Notes under the pieces: model-generated | Told to the model about the DNA's origin: nothing | Seen by the model: only the letters and a program-made list of their open reading frames with translations | Databases searched by the model: none | Origin: Cellulosimicrobium cellulans | Lineage (GTDB): Bacteria; Actinomycetota; Actinomycetes; Actinomycetales; Cellulomonadaceae | DNA: 33,793 bases | NCBI RefSeq assembly: GCF_001722485.1 | Contig: NZ_LWGL01000017.1 | Location: 1 to 33,793, forward strand | Reading direction: 5' to 3' | Position numbers and translations under genes: made by a program | Part shown: in pieces, positions 21,405-31,440 of the stretch | How the letters are laid out: every line of letters starts with the position of its first letter | Position numbering within the stretch: position 1 is the stretch's first letter

Positions 21405-22534
21405 CGCTGACGGTGCTCGTCGACGCCGGGCCGTGGCTACCCGTGCCGCCGCCCGGGTACGGCGGCATCGAGACCGTCGTCGCGACGCTCGTCCCCGCGC
21501 TGCGGAACGCCGGGGTCCGGGTCGTCCTCGCCACCGTGGGCCCCAGCACGCTGGAGGCCGACGGCTACGTCCGCGTCCTGGACGAGCCACGGTTCCGGTC
21601 GATCGCCGCGCCGTACAACCAGGTGTCCGGCATCGCGCACGCGCACATGCACGGCGTGCTGCGGGCGCTCGACGACGACCCGTCGATCGACGTCGTCCAC
21701 GACCACCTCGAGGTGGTCGGACCGGCCGTGCTCGCCGCCCGAGGGCGGGACGCTCCCCCGACGCTGCAGACCCTCCACTGGGACCTGCGCAAGCACGCCG
21801 ACTTCTACTCGACCTTCGACGGCCGGGGCCGCGTCGCGTTCGCCGCCGTCTCGCAGTCCCAGCTCGACCGCGCCCCGCAGCGCCTGCGCGAGCAGACGCT
21901 CGGCGTCGTGCCCCTCGCGGTGCCGCCCCCGCCCGACGTCGACGTCGCACCCGGCGACCACGCGCTCGTCCTCGCGCGCATCACCGCGGACAAGGGGCAG
22001 GACGTCGCGGCCCGGGCGTGCCGGCGCGCCGGCGTCCCGCTCGTCCTCGCAGGGCCCGTCGCCGGCGTCGACGACCCGCACGAGCTCGAGCGCCGGCTCG
22101 CGGACGGCGACCCGCGCCTCGAGCAGCACCCCGACGTCCGGTTCTTCGTCGACCACGTCGCGCCCCTGCTGGACGGCGACACGGTCCGGTGGGTCGGCGG
22201 CGTCGCAGGCCTGGAGAAGGAGCGGCTGCTGCAGGGCGCCCGCGTCCTGCTCGCGCCGAACCGGTGGGCCGAGCCCGGGGCCACGGGCGTCGTCGAGGCG
22301 CTCGCGCGCGGGGTGCCGGTGGTCGCGACCGCCCTCGGCGTGCTGCCCTCGCTCGTCGAGCACGGCGTGACCGGGTTCCTCGTCGACGACGAGGACGGGC
22401 TCGAGCAGCACCTCGGCAAGGTCGACACGCTCGACCGGGACGCGTGCCGGGCCTCCGTCGCGGACCGCACGCCGGCCGCGATGGCCGCACGCTACGTCGA
22501 GCTGTACGAGCGCCTGATACGGGAGGCCCCATGA
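21401..22534 (+). CDS. GT4-family glycosyltransferase
   Basis: A 377-residue GT-B glycosyltransferase of family GT4. The N-terminal domain starts PPPGYGGIETVVATL (17-31), a glycine-rich acceptor loop, and includes VVHDHLEVVGPA. The C-terminal domain has LVLARITADKGQDVAARA, the nucleotide-sugar region RVLLAPNRWAEPGATGVVEALARG with the EX7E pair, and GVPVVATALG. Retaining transfer of a hexose from a nucleotide sugar is expected in the cytosol. GTG overlaps the upstream stop (GTGA). Together with the GT81 enzyme it could extend a glucosylglycerate-type acceptor or build a different small glycoside (inference). Confidence 0.9.
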   Translation: MTLTVLVDAGPWLPVPPPGYGGIETVVATLVPALRNAGVRVVLATVGPSTLEADGYVRVLDEPRFRSIAAPYNQVSGIAHAHMHGVLRALDDDPSIDVVHDHLEVVGPAVLAARGRDAPPTLQTLHWDLRKHADFYSTFDGRGRVAFAAVSQSQLDRAPQRLREQTLGVVPLAVPPPPDVDVAPGDHALVLARITADKGQDVAARACRRAGVPLVLAGPVAGVDDPHELERRLADGDPRLEQHPDVRFFVDHVAPLLDGDTVRWVGGVAGLEKERLLQGARVLLAPNRWAEPGATGVVEALARGVPVVATALGVLPSLVEHGVTGFLVDDEDGLEQHLGKVDTLDRDACRASVADRTPAAMAARYVELYERLIREAP

Positions 22535-23517
22535 CCACGCGCATCGCCCTCGTCGGCGCCGGGTCCGTAGCCCGTCGCCACGCCGCCGTCCTGACGGGTC
22601 TTCCCGGCGTCCGCGTCGTCGCCGTGGCCGACCCCGTGCGTGACGCCGCCGAGGCGCTCGCCGCGCAGTGCGACGCGGCCGCCTTCACCGACGTCGAGCA
22701 GGCGCTCGACCACGGCCCCGTCGACGCCGCGTACGTCTGCGTGCCGCCGTTCGCGCACGGCCTGCCCGAGCAGGCCGTGCTCGCGCGGCGGCTGCCGATG
22801 TTCGTCGAGAAGCCGGTCGCGGCCGACCTCGCGACGGCCGAGCGCCTCGCGGCGCTCGTCGAGGAGGCGGGCGTCGTCACGGGCACGGGCTACCACTGGC
22901 GCTGCCTCGACGTCGTGCCGCAGGCGCAGGAGCTGCTCGCGCAGTCCCCGCCCTCCCTCGCGAGCGGCTACTGGCTCGACAAGCGGCCGCCGGTGGCCTG
23001 GTGGAGCGACACGGCGCGCTCGGGCGGGCAGGTCGTCGAGCAGCTCACGCACGTCCTCGACCTCGCCCGCGTCCTGCTCGGCGAGGCCGTGGAGGTGTTC
23101 GCCGCGGGCGTCCGGCAAGCCCTCCCGCCGGGTGCGGAGCCCGACGGCGACGTCGACGACGCGACCGCCGCCACCGTGCGCTTCGCCTCCGGCGCGGTCG
23201 CGACCCTCGCCGCGACGTCCCTGCTGCACGCCAAGCACCGCGCCGCTCTGCACACGTTCAGCCCCGGCCTCGTGCTCGAGCTCTCGGAGACCGGCATGGT
23301 CGTCGACGACGGCACCGCGCGCGACGACCGCCGGCCCGCGGAGGATCCGAAGGTCACCGTCGACCGGGAGTTCGTCGAAGCCGTGCGCGGCGAGCGGGAC
23401 GGGACGCGCGCGCCCTACGCCGAGGCCGTGCGCAGCCACCGCCTCGGGTGCGCCGTGGCCGAGTCGGCCCGCAACGGCCGCCCGGTCACGCTCGGGTCGC
23501 CGGTGGCACCGCGGTGA
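22531..23517 (+). CDS. Gfo/Idh/MocA-family NAD(P)-dependent oxidoreductase
   Basis: A 328-residue dehydrogenase of the Gfo/Idh/MocA family. The N-terminal Rossmann fold has IALVGAGSVARRHAAVL (5-21), VADP, and the EKP motif (93-95) with the lysine expected in catalysis. GGQVVEQLTHVLDLAR carries the conserved His174. The family oxidises or reduces sugar hydroxyls, often on sugar phosphates, inositols or nucleotide sugars. The ATG overlaps the GT4 stop and the stop overlaps the next GTG, so it is coupled on both sides. It probably makes a keto-sugar or imine intermediate, or interconverts a sugar alcohol, for the glycosylation products (inference). Confidence 0.9.
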   Translation: MTTRIALVGAGSVARRHAAVLTGLPGVRVVAVADPVRDAAEALAAQCDAAAFTDVEQALDHGPVDAAYVCVPPFAHGLPEQAVLARRLPMFVEKPVAADLATAERLAALVEEAGVVTGTGYHWRCLDVVPQAQELLAQSPPSLASGYWLDKRPPVAWWSDTARSGGQVVEQLTHVLDLARVLLGEAVEVFAAGVRQALPPGAEPDGDVDDATAATVRFASGAVATLAATSLLHAKHRAALHTFSPGLVLELSETGMVVDDGTARDDRRPAEDPKVTVDREFVEAVRGERDGTRAPYAEAVRSHRLGCAVAESARNGRPVTLGSPVAPR

Positions 23518-24611
23518 AGCGCCGCAACCTGGTGGTCGTCGGGCCCGGTCGGGTCGAGCTCGTCGCGGAGGACCTCCCACCGGTGCCCGACGGCGGGCTG
23601 CTGCTGGAGACCGTGACGACGGGCCTGTCCGCCGGGACGGAGCTCACGTTCGTCAAGGGCGACCACCCCGGCCTGCGCTCCGCGCTCGACCCCGAGCTCG
23701 GGCTCTTCGTGCCGCAGGAAGGGTCGGGGTACCCGGTGCGCCGGCTCGGCTACATGGAGGTGGCGCGCGTCGCGGAGTCCCGCACCCCGGCCTTCGCCGT
23801 CGGCGACCTCGTCGCGTCCGCCTACGGCCACGCCACCGCGCACGTCAGCGACCCGCTGCGCGAGCACGTCGTCCCGCTCCCCGCCGACCTCGACCCCGTC
23901 CTCGGTGTCTACGTCGCGCACCTCGGGCCCATCTGCGCCAACGGCCTGCTGCACGCCGCCGCCGACGTCGTGCGCTCCGTCACCTCGCTCGGGCAGGGCG
24001 TGGCCGGCCGGCGCGTCCTCGTGACCGGCGCCGGGCTGATCGGGCTCCTCACCGCCCTGTTCGCCGCCGAGCTCGGGGCCGACGAGGTCGCCGTCGTCGA
24101 CGCGGACCCGCGCCGGCGGGCGGTGGCCGAGGCCCTCGGGTTCCGGGCCCTGGACGCCGACGGCGACCCCGCGCTCACCGTCAAGACGCGGTGGCGGCAC
24201 GGGCCCGGCGACCACGGCGCCGACGTCGTGCTCCAGTGCCGCGGCCGGCCGGACGCGCTCGCCACCGCGCTGCGCGCCGTCCGCCCCCAGGGCACCGTCG
24301 TCGACCTCGCGTTCTACACGGGCGGCGCCGACGCGGTCCGGCTCGGCGAGGAGTTCCACCACAACGGCCTCACGCTGCGGTGCGCGCAGATCGGCCGGGT
24401 GCCACGCGGGCTGGCCCCGGACTGGGACCGCCATCGGCTGTCCGCCGAGACCGTGCGGCTCCTGCGCGCACGGGGCGAGGACGTCCGACGCCACCTCGTC
24501 ACCGACGTCGTCGACCTCGCCGAGGCGCCGGCGCTCATGACCGACGTCGCCGCGCGCCGGCGCCACGTGCTCTCCGCCGTCTTCACCGTCGACGCCGGGT
24601 CACGGCCCTGA
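23514..24611 (+). CDS. MDR-superfamily dehydrogenase lacking the usual catalytic zinc Cys
   Basis: A 365-residue medium-chain dehydrogenase/reductase. The nucleotide-binding Rossmann fold is clear: VLVTGAGLIGLLTALFAAELGADEVAVVD (GxGxxG, about 168-196 overall). In the catalytic domain the usual GxCGTD zinc motif is replaced by GLSAGTEL, without cysteine, as in bacteriochlorophyllide dehydrogenase-like (BchC) MDR proteins; the catalytic zinc is therefore likely absent or bound differently. GVYVAHLGPICANGLLHA precedes the coenzyme domain. GTG overlaps the preceding stop (GTGA), making this the last gene of the four-gene cluster. Such enzymes commonly act as sugar, polyol or keto reductases. Confidence 0.85.
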   Translation: MKRRNLVVVGPGRVELVAEDLPPVPDGGLLLETVTTGLSAGTELTFVKGDHPGLRSALDPELGLFVPQEGSGYPVRRLGYMEVARVAESRTPAFAVGDLVASAYGHATAHVSDPLREHVVPLPADLDPVLGVYVAHLGPICANGLLHAAADVVRSVTSLGQGVAGRRVLVTGAGLIGLLTALFAAELGADEVAVVDADPRRRAVAEALGFRALDADGDPALTVKTRWRHGPGDHGADVVLQCRGRPDALATALRAVRPQGTVVDLAFYTGGADAVRLGEEFHHNGLTLRCAQIGRVPRGLAPDWDRHRLSAETVRLLRARGEDVRRHLVTDVVDLAEAPALMTDVAARRRHVLSAVFTVDAGSRP

Positions 24612-24627
24612 CGGGACCACGGAGGCC

Positions 24628-24646
24628 CCCGGGCGCGGCACCCGGG
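24628..24646. terminator. Bidirectional hairpin between the sugar cluster and bla
   Basis: CCCGGG-CGCGGCA-CCCGGG (24628-24646) gives a 6-bp GC stem in the 56-base convergent gap between the MDR dehydrogenase and beta-lactamase genes. It could end transcription in both directions. No U-tract is present. Confidence 0.5.
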
Positions 24647-24667
24647 TCGCCGCCTGGTCGACGTGCC

Positions 24668-25657
24668 TCAGCCGGCCGCCTCGAACGCCCCGAGCACGAC
24701 CGCCGTGACGTCGGCGAGCAGCGCGTCGTCCGGCTCGTCGTCCATCCCCGCCCGGTCGGTGAGGACCGCGAGGACGATCGGCGCGCCGTCGGGCGGCCAG
24801 ACGACCGCGACGTCGTTGCGCGACCCGTACCGCCCCGCCGTGCCGGTCTTGCTCCCGACCGTCCAGCCCTCCGGCGCGCCGGCGCGGATCGTCCCGTCGC
24901 CGGTCGTGCTGCCCGTGAGCCAGGAGACGTAGACGTCGCGCACCGCGGGGTCGAGCGCGTCACCGAGGGCGAAGGCCGCGACGCCGTCGGCCAGCGCGCG
25001 CGGCGTGCTCGTGCGCGCGGGGTCACCGGGCGTGAAGTGGTTGAGCTCTGGCTCCCACGCGTCCACCAGGGTCGTCGTGTCGCCCGCCTCGACGAGCGCC
25101 GCCTGCAGCGCTTCTGGCCCGCCGATCCGCCGCAGCAGCACGTTGAACGCGCCGTTGTCGCTCTGCGAGACCGCCGCCGCCCCGAGCTCGCGCACCGTCA
25201 TCGCGGTCCCCACCCGGGAACCCGTGACCGGCGACCACCCCGCGCCCTCGACGTCCTCCGCCGTCACGGGCAGCGTCTCGTCGAGCGCCGACACCGGCTG
25301 GCCCTGCAGGAGCACCCCCGCGGCGAGCGCCTTGATCGTCGACGCGTACGCGAACCGCTCGTCCGCGCGGTGCTCGACGTGGTCGCCCGTGGCGGTGTCG
25401 ACGGCGTGGACGCCGACGCGCGCGTCGTAGGCGGCCTCGAGCGCGGCGAGCTCGTCCGCCACGTCGGCGCCCAGGTCCGACGGCGTGGGCGCGGGCTCGG
25501 CGGACGGCGTCGCCTCCGTCCCCCCGCTCGGGGAGGAGGACGTCGTGGCCGGCGACGGCGCGTCGTCGGCCACCGCCCCGCACCCGCCGAGGGCGAGCGC
25601 GCCCACGAGCACGAGGCCCGTCGCGCCCGGGACCGTGCCCTGGCTCCTGCGTGACAT
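24668..25657 (-). CDS. Class A beta-lactamase, lipoprotein type
   Basis: A 329-residue serine beta-lactamase that hydrolyses the beta-lactam ring of penicillins and related drugs. All class A motifs are present: S106-T-I-K (SxxK), SDN at 166-168, EPELN at 202-206 with the general-base Glu, and KTGT at 270-273. The signal peptide ends in lipobox LGGC (Cys26), so the enzyme is probably tethered outside the membrane, followed by a Ser/Thr/Pro linker of about 35 residues. I chose ATG at 25657 because GGAGG lies five bases upstream; a GTG two codons earlier overlaps that site. Actinobacteria often carry such genes on the chromosome. No BlaI/BlaR-type regulator is nearby. Its ribosome binding site lies in an arm of an upstream hairpin. 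Confidence 0.93.
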   Translation of the reverse strand: MSRRSQGTVPGATGLVLVGALALGGCGAVADDAPSPATTSSSPSGGTEATPSAEPAPTPSDLGADVADELAALEAAYDARVGVHAVDTATGDHVEHRADERFAYASTIKALAAGVLLQGQPVSALDETLPVTAEDVEGAGWSPVTGSRVGTAMTVRELGAAAVSQSDNGAFNVLLRRIGGPEALQAALVEAGDTTTLVDAWEPELNHFTPGDPARTSTPRALADGVAAFALGDALDPAVRDVYVSWLTGSTTGDGTIRAGAPEGWTVGSKTGTAGRYGSRNDVAVVWPPDGAPIVLAVLTDRAGMDDEPDDALLADVTAVVLGAFEAAG

Positions 25658-25662
25658 GCGCA

Positions 25663-25704
25663 CCTCCGTCCGTCGCGCCGCCGGCGCGGCGCGACGGACC
25701 GAGG
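25663..25704 (-). terminator. Terminator hairpin sequestering the bla Shine-Dalgarno
   Basis: A perfect 14-bp inverted repeat (arms 25668-25681 and 25686-25699, loop CGGC) is extended, after one mismatch, by CCTC/GAGG at 25663-25666 and 25701-25704. It lies between the peptide-importer stop (25719) and the beta-lactamase ATG. On the minus strand the 3' arm ends in GGAGG (25663-25667), the bla ribosome binding site. It should end the importer transcript, and could hide the bla site on any read-through mRNA. Confidence 0.7.
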
Positions 25705-25718
25705 CTACCCGCGGCGGT

Positions 25719-27445
<1,727 letters not shown>

Positions 27446-27449
<4 letters not shown>

Positions 27450-28597
27450 CGCCGGCCCTCCGTCTCGTCCGACGGCCCGCTCGTGGGCCGCCCTGCTTCC
27501 CCGTCGCCGCGCGCGGCCCAGCCCTCGAGGTCGTCGAGCCCCGCCGGACCGGCGGTGAGCGTCCCGCCCGGCACGACCGACGTCTCGGCGACCTCGCCCG
27601 ACACCTCGGCCGACGCCCGGCGCGAGCGCAGGCGCGGGTCCGCGAGGTCGTTGAGGCTCTCGCCGACGAGGGTGATGCCCAGCACGACGAGCACGATCGC
27701 GAGGCCCGGGAAGAGCGCCGTCCACCAGATGCCGCTCGTCACGTCGGACACGGCCTTGTTGAGGTCGTAGCCCCACTCGGCGGCCGCCGTCGGCTCGATG
27801 CCGAAGCCGAGGAAGCCGAGGCCGGCGAGCGTGAGGATGGCCTCGGACGCGTTGAGCGTCACGATGAGCGGCAGGGTGCGCGTCGCGTTGCGCAGCACGT
27901 GGCGCACCATGATGCGGCGGTGCGGGGTGCCGAGCACGCGCGCCGAGTCGACGAACGCCTCGCCCTTGATGCGGACCACCTCGGCGCGCGTCACGCGGAA
28001 GTACTGCGGGACGAACACCACGGTGATCGAGAGCGCGGCGGCGAGGATGCCGCCCCACATGTTCGACTGCCCGCCCGAGATGACGATCGCCATGAGGATC
28101 GCGAGCAGCAGGGACGGGAACGCGTAGACCGCGTCCGCGACGACGACGAGCAGGCGGTCCGCCCAGCCGCCGAAGTACCCGGACACGAGCCCCAGCAGCA
28201 CGCCGACCACGATCGACGCGAGGATCGCGACGACGATGACGAGGATCGCGGTCTGCGCCCCCCAGATCACGCGCGACAGCACGTCGTAGCCGCCCACGGT
28301 CGTGCCGAGCAGGTGCTCGGCCGACGGCGGCTGCTGCGCGCCGAACGCGCCCTCCGGCGTGCGGAGCTGGCTGTACCCGTAGGGGGCGATCAGCGGCGCG
28401 AGCGCCGCGGTGAGGGCGAAGATCCCGGTGATGACGAGCCCCGTGACGAGCATGCCGCGCTGCAGGCCGACGCTCTGCCGGAGCTGGTGCACGACGGGCA
28501 GGCGCTTCCACCGCGGTCCGCGGTCGCGCGCGGCGACCGGCGCGGCGTCGGCGGTCCCGGCGAGACCGCCGGAGGTGGTGCTGGTCTCGGCGACCAT
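27446..28597 (-). CDS. Peptide/nickel ABC importer permease, DppC type
   Basis: A 383-residue inner-membrane permease. It has an N-terminal cytosolic tail, a first membrane helix (about 50-72), the DppC-type outer segment around LGTTVGGYDVLSRVIWGAQTA and five more helices. The ATPase-docking loop includes EAFVDSARVLGTPHRRIMVRHVLRN (about 215-240). A C-terminal extension of about 60 residues, rich in Gly, Glu and Ser, follows the last helix and the usual end DPRLRSR, and is unusual for the family. It pairs with the DppB-type permease, one base away, to form the pore. Confidence 0.94.
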
Positions 28598-28598
28598 G

Positions 28599-29702
28599 TC
28601 AGTACCTCACCCTCGGGTCGATGAGCGCGGCGACGACGTCGACGAGGAAGTTCGTCACCGCGACGATCACGGCCATGAGCACGACGATCCCCTGCACCGC
28701 GACGAAGTCGCGCGCCTGCAGGTACTCGGCGAGCTGGAACCCGAGGCCCTTCCACTCGAACGTCGTCTCGGTGAGGACGGCACCCGCGAGGAGCATCGCG
28801 ACCTGCAGGCCGATGACGGTGATGATGGGGATGAGCGCCGGCCGCCACGCGTGCGTGCGGACCAGGCGTGACTCGCGCACGCCGCGCGAGCGGGCCGCGT
28901 CGACGTAGTCGGTCGACAGCGTGCCGATGACGTTGGTGCGCACGAGGCGCAGGAAGACGCCCGCGGTGAGCAGGCCGAGCGCGACGGCGGGCAGCACCGC
29001 GTGGGACAGGACGTCGCCGATCACCTCGGGGTCGCCCGTGCGGAACGCGTCGACGACGTAGAACCCCGTCGGGTCGGCGAGCATCTGCATCTCGATCTCC
29101 GCGTCGGTCGACGCGCGTCCCGAGACGGGCAGCCAACCGAGCCAGACCGAGAAGACGAGCTTGAGCAGCAGGCCCGCGAAGAACACGGGCGTCGCGTAGG
29201 CGAGGATCGCGCCGATGCGCAGCGCGGCGTCGGGCACGCGGTCCCGGAAGTAGCCGGCGACCATGCCGAGCGGGATGCCGACGACGAACGCGACGAGGAG
29301 CGCGTACAGCGCGAGCTCGAGCGTCGCGCTGCCGTAGGTCGCGAGGACCTCGGTGACGGGCCGGTTGTCGCTGATCGTCGTGCCGAAGTCGCCGCGCACG
29401 ATCCCGCCGAGGTACTCGAGGTACTGCACGAGGACGGGCCGGTCGTAGCCGGCCTCCGCGATGCGCTCGGCGAGCTGGTCGGGCGTGAGGCGGCCGCCGA
29501 GCGCGGCGGTGATCGGGTCGCCCGTGGCGCGCATGACCACGAAGACGGTGGTCACGAGGATGAAGACGGTCGGGATGATGAGCAGCGCGCGCACGAGGAT
29601 GTAGCTCCCGAGCCCGCCGCCCGGTCGGCGGCGGCGCCCGGCGGCCCGCGGTGCGGCCGCCTTCTCCTCGCCGACCTGCTGGTCCGCGGTGGTGGTGGTC
29701 AT
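28599..29702 (-). CDS. Peptide/nickel ABC importer permease, DppB type
   Basis: A 367-residue permease. The N-terminal tail is longer than usual and basic (GRRRRPGGG), then the first helix (YILVRALLIIPTVFILVTTVFVVM), and the characteristic outer region with GRLTPDQLAERIAEAGYDRPVLVQYLEYLGGIVRGDFGTTI (about 68-108, by position), where QYLxYLxxxxxGDFG marks the family. EAA-loop: DYVDAARSRGVRESRLVRTHAWRPALIP (about 275-302). The C-terminus DVVAALIDPRVRY is typical. It is separated from the binding protein gene by 94 bases containing a 15-bp hairpin, and followed closely by the DppC gene. Confidence 0.94.
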   Translation of the reverse strand: MTTTTADQQVGEEKAAAPRAAGRRRRPGGGLGSYILVRALLIIPTVFILVTTVFVVMRATGDPITAALGGRLTPDQLAERIAEAGYDRPVLVQYLEYLGGIVRGDFGTTISDNRPVTEVLATYGSATLELALYALLVAFVVGIPLGMVAGYFRDRVPDAALRIGAILAYATPVFFAGLLLKLVFSVWLGWLPVSGRASTDAEIEMQMLADPTGFYVVDAFRTGDPEVIGDVLSHAVLPAVALGLLTAGVFLRLVRTNVIGTLSTDYVDAARSRGVRESRLVRTHAWRPALIPIITVIGLQVAMLLAGAVLTETTFEWKGLGFQLAEYLQARDFVAVQGIVVLMAVIVAVTNFLVDVVAALIDPRVRY

Positions 29703-29753
29703 GTCGTCTCTTCGTCGCAGGGTTCCTGGGGGTGTCCGTGGGCACGGGAGCAG

Positions 29754-29788
29754 CCCGGCCTCCCCGCGACGTGCGCGGGGAGGCCGGG
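29754..29788 (-). terminator. 15-bp hairpin between the binding protein and permease genes
   Basis: A perfect 15-bp inverted repeat (arms 29754-29768 and 29774-29788, loop ACGTG) starts eight bases past the binding protein stop. No U-tract follows. Such hairpins after an ABC binding-protein gene typically protect the upstream mRNA or partly stop transcription, making binding protein far more abundant than permease. That role is inferred from position. Confidence 0.7.
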
Positions 29789-29796
29789 CGGCGCCG

Positions 29797-31440
29797 TCAG
29801 CCCTTGGACAGGGCCGCGTAGCGGAACTTGAAGGACGCGTCGAGCGTGTCCTCGGCCCCTTCGACGTCGGCACCGACGACAGCGACCTGCGCACCCTGCA
29901 GGTACGGCAGCGTCGACAGGTCCTCGGCGACCTTCGTCTGGATCTCCTCGATGAGCGCCGTCCGCTCGTCGGCGTCCGCGGTCGCGGCCTGCTGGAGGAT
30001 GAGGTCGTTCACCTCCTGGTCGGCGTAGTGGTTGACCAGGAAGTTCTCCTCGAGGAAGAACGGCGTCAGGTAGTTGTCCGCGTCCGAGTAGTCCGGGAAC
30101 CAGCCGAGCTGGTAGGCCGGGTAGACGTCGGCGGTGCGCTCCTCGGCGTAGGTGACCCACTCGGTGGTCTGCAGGTCGACCGTGAACAGGCCGTCCTTCT
30201 CGAGCTGGTCCTTGATGAGCGCGTACTCGTCGGCCGACGACGGGCCGTAGTGGTCGTTCGAGTACTGCAGCTTGAGCGTGACCGGCGTCGGGACGCCCGC
30301 GTCCGCGAGGATCTGCTCGGCGGCCGCCGCGTCGGGCGCGCCCGAGCCGTCGCCGTACATCTCCTTGAGCGGCTCGATCGCGCCCGTCAGGCCCGCCGGG
30401 ACGTAGGAGTACAGGGGCGTGTAGGTGCCCTTGTAGACCTGCTCCGAGAGCTCCTCGCGGTCGATGAGCGACGCCGCCGCCTGGCGCACGGCGAGCGCCT
30501 TGGCCGGGTCGGCCTCCGGGGTCGCGGCGCCGAACGGCTGGGTGTCGAAGTTGAACGTGATGTAGCGGATCTCGCCGCCGGGGCCGTCGAGCACCTTGAC
30601 GTCGTCGTTGCCGCGCAGGTCCTCGATGTCCGTCGCGGACAGGCTGCGCCACGCCACGTCGATGTCGCCCTGCTGGATCTCGAGCTTCATGTTCGACGCG
30701 TCGGCGTAGTACTTGACCGCGACCTTCTCGGTCTTCGCCGGGCCGAGCAGGCCCTCGTAGCCCTCGTACGCCTCGTACGTGACGAGGTTGTTGAAGTCGT
30801 AGCTCGTGATCGCGTACTGGCCCGCGAACGCGTTGCCGTCGACGATCTCCTGGTCCGACGTCAGGGCGTCGGCCGCGAACACGTCCTCGTCGACGATCGG
30901 GCCGGCCGGGCTCGACAGGATCTGCGGGAAGAGCTGGTCGTTCTCGCTCTTGAGGTGGAAGACGACGGTCGTGTCGTCGGGCGTCTCGACGCTGTCCAGG
31001 TTGTACAGCAGCGACGAGGGGCCGTTCGGGTCGGCGATCGCGAGCTGGCGGTCGAACGTGAACTTCACGTCCGAGGACGTGAGGTCGTTCCCGTTGGCCC
31101 ACTTCAGGCCCGGCTTGAGCGTGACCGTGTACTCGGTCGGCGCGGTGAACTCCGCAGACTCCGCGATGTCGGGCTCGACGTCGGGGCTGCCGTACGGCGT
31201 GTTCATGAGGAACGGGAAGACCTGGTTCATCACCGCGAACGAGCCGTTGTCGTACGAGCCGGCCGGGTCGAGCGTGGTGATCTTGTCGGTCGTGCCGATC
31301 GTCAGCGACCCGCCGCCGCTCGCGCTGCCGCCGTCGCCGCCGTCGTCGGAGCCACCGCCGCCGCACGCCGTGAGGGTGAGCGTCGCCGCCGTGACGCCGG
31401 CAGCCGCGGCGAGGAGCCGCCTCCGGGACATCGCTGTCAT
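29797..31440 (-). CDS. Peptide/nickel ABC importer substrate-binding lipoprotein (SBP_bac_5)
   Basis: A 547-residue extracytoplasmic solute-binding protein of the DppA/OppA family (SBP_bac_5). The signal peptide MTAMSRRRLLAAAAGV then ATLTLTAC gives lipobox LTAC with Cys26, followed by a Gly/Ser/Asp-rich linker. The mature part starts TIGTTDKITTLDPAGSYDNGS, typical of the family, and includes LKPGLKWANGNDLTSSDVKFTFDR (family signature, around residues 118-141, by position), and FNFDTQPFGAAT. The C-terminal part ends with a lobe containing YADQEVNDLILQQA. It captures oligopeptides or a similar ligand and delivers it to the pore. GAGG lies seven bases before the ATG. It is the first gene of the operon, with a long leader upstream. 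Confidence 0.94.
   Translation of the reverse strand: MTAMSRRRLLAAAAGVTAATLTLTACGGGGSDDGGDGGSASGGGSLTIGTTDKITTLDPAGSYDNGSFAVMNQVFPFLMNTPYGSPDVEPDIAESAEFTAPTEYTVTLKPGLKWANGNDLTSSDVKFTFDRQLAIADPNGPSSLLYNLDSVETPDDTTVVFHLKSENDQLFPQILSSPAGPIVDEDVFAADALTSDQEIVDGNAFAGQYAITSYDFNNLVTYEAYEGYEGLLGPAKTEKVAVKYYADASNMKLEIQQGDIDVAWRSLSATDIEDLRGNDDVKVLDGPGGEIRYITFNFDTQPFGAATPEADPAKALAVRQAAASLIDREELSEQVYKGTYTPLYSYVPAGLTGAIEPLKEMYGDGSGAPDAAAAEQILADAGVPTPVTLKLQYSNDHYGPSSADEYALIKDQLEKDGLFTVDLQTTEWVTYAEERTADVYPAYQLGWFPDYSDADNYLTPFFLEENFLVNHYADQEVNDLILQQAATADADERTALIEEIQTKVAEDLSTLPYLQGAQVAVVGADVEGAEDTLDASFKFRYAALSKG

Noticed and set aside
19845-21950. Long minus-strand open frame opposite the GT81 gene
   Set aside because: Upstream of 20192 it reads as Arg/Gly/Ala-rich noise opposite a clear GT81 gene; the lipoprotein signal sequence starts only at 20192.
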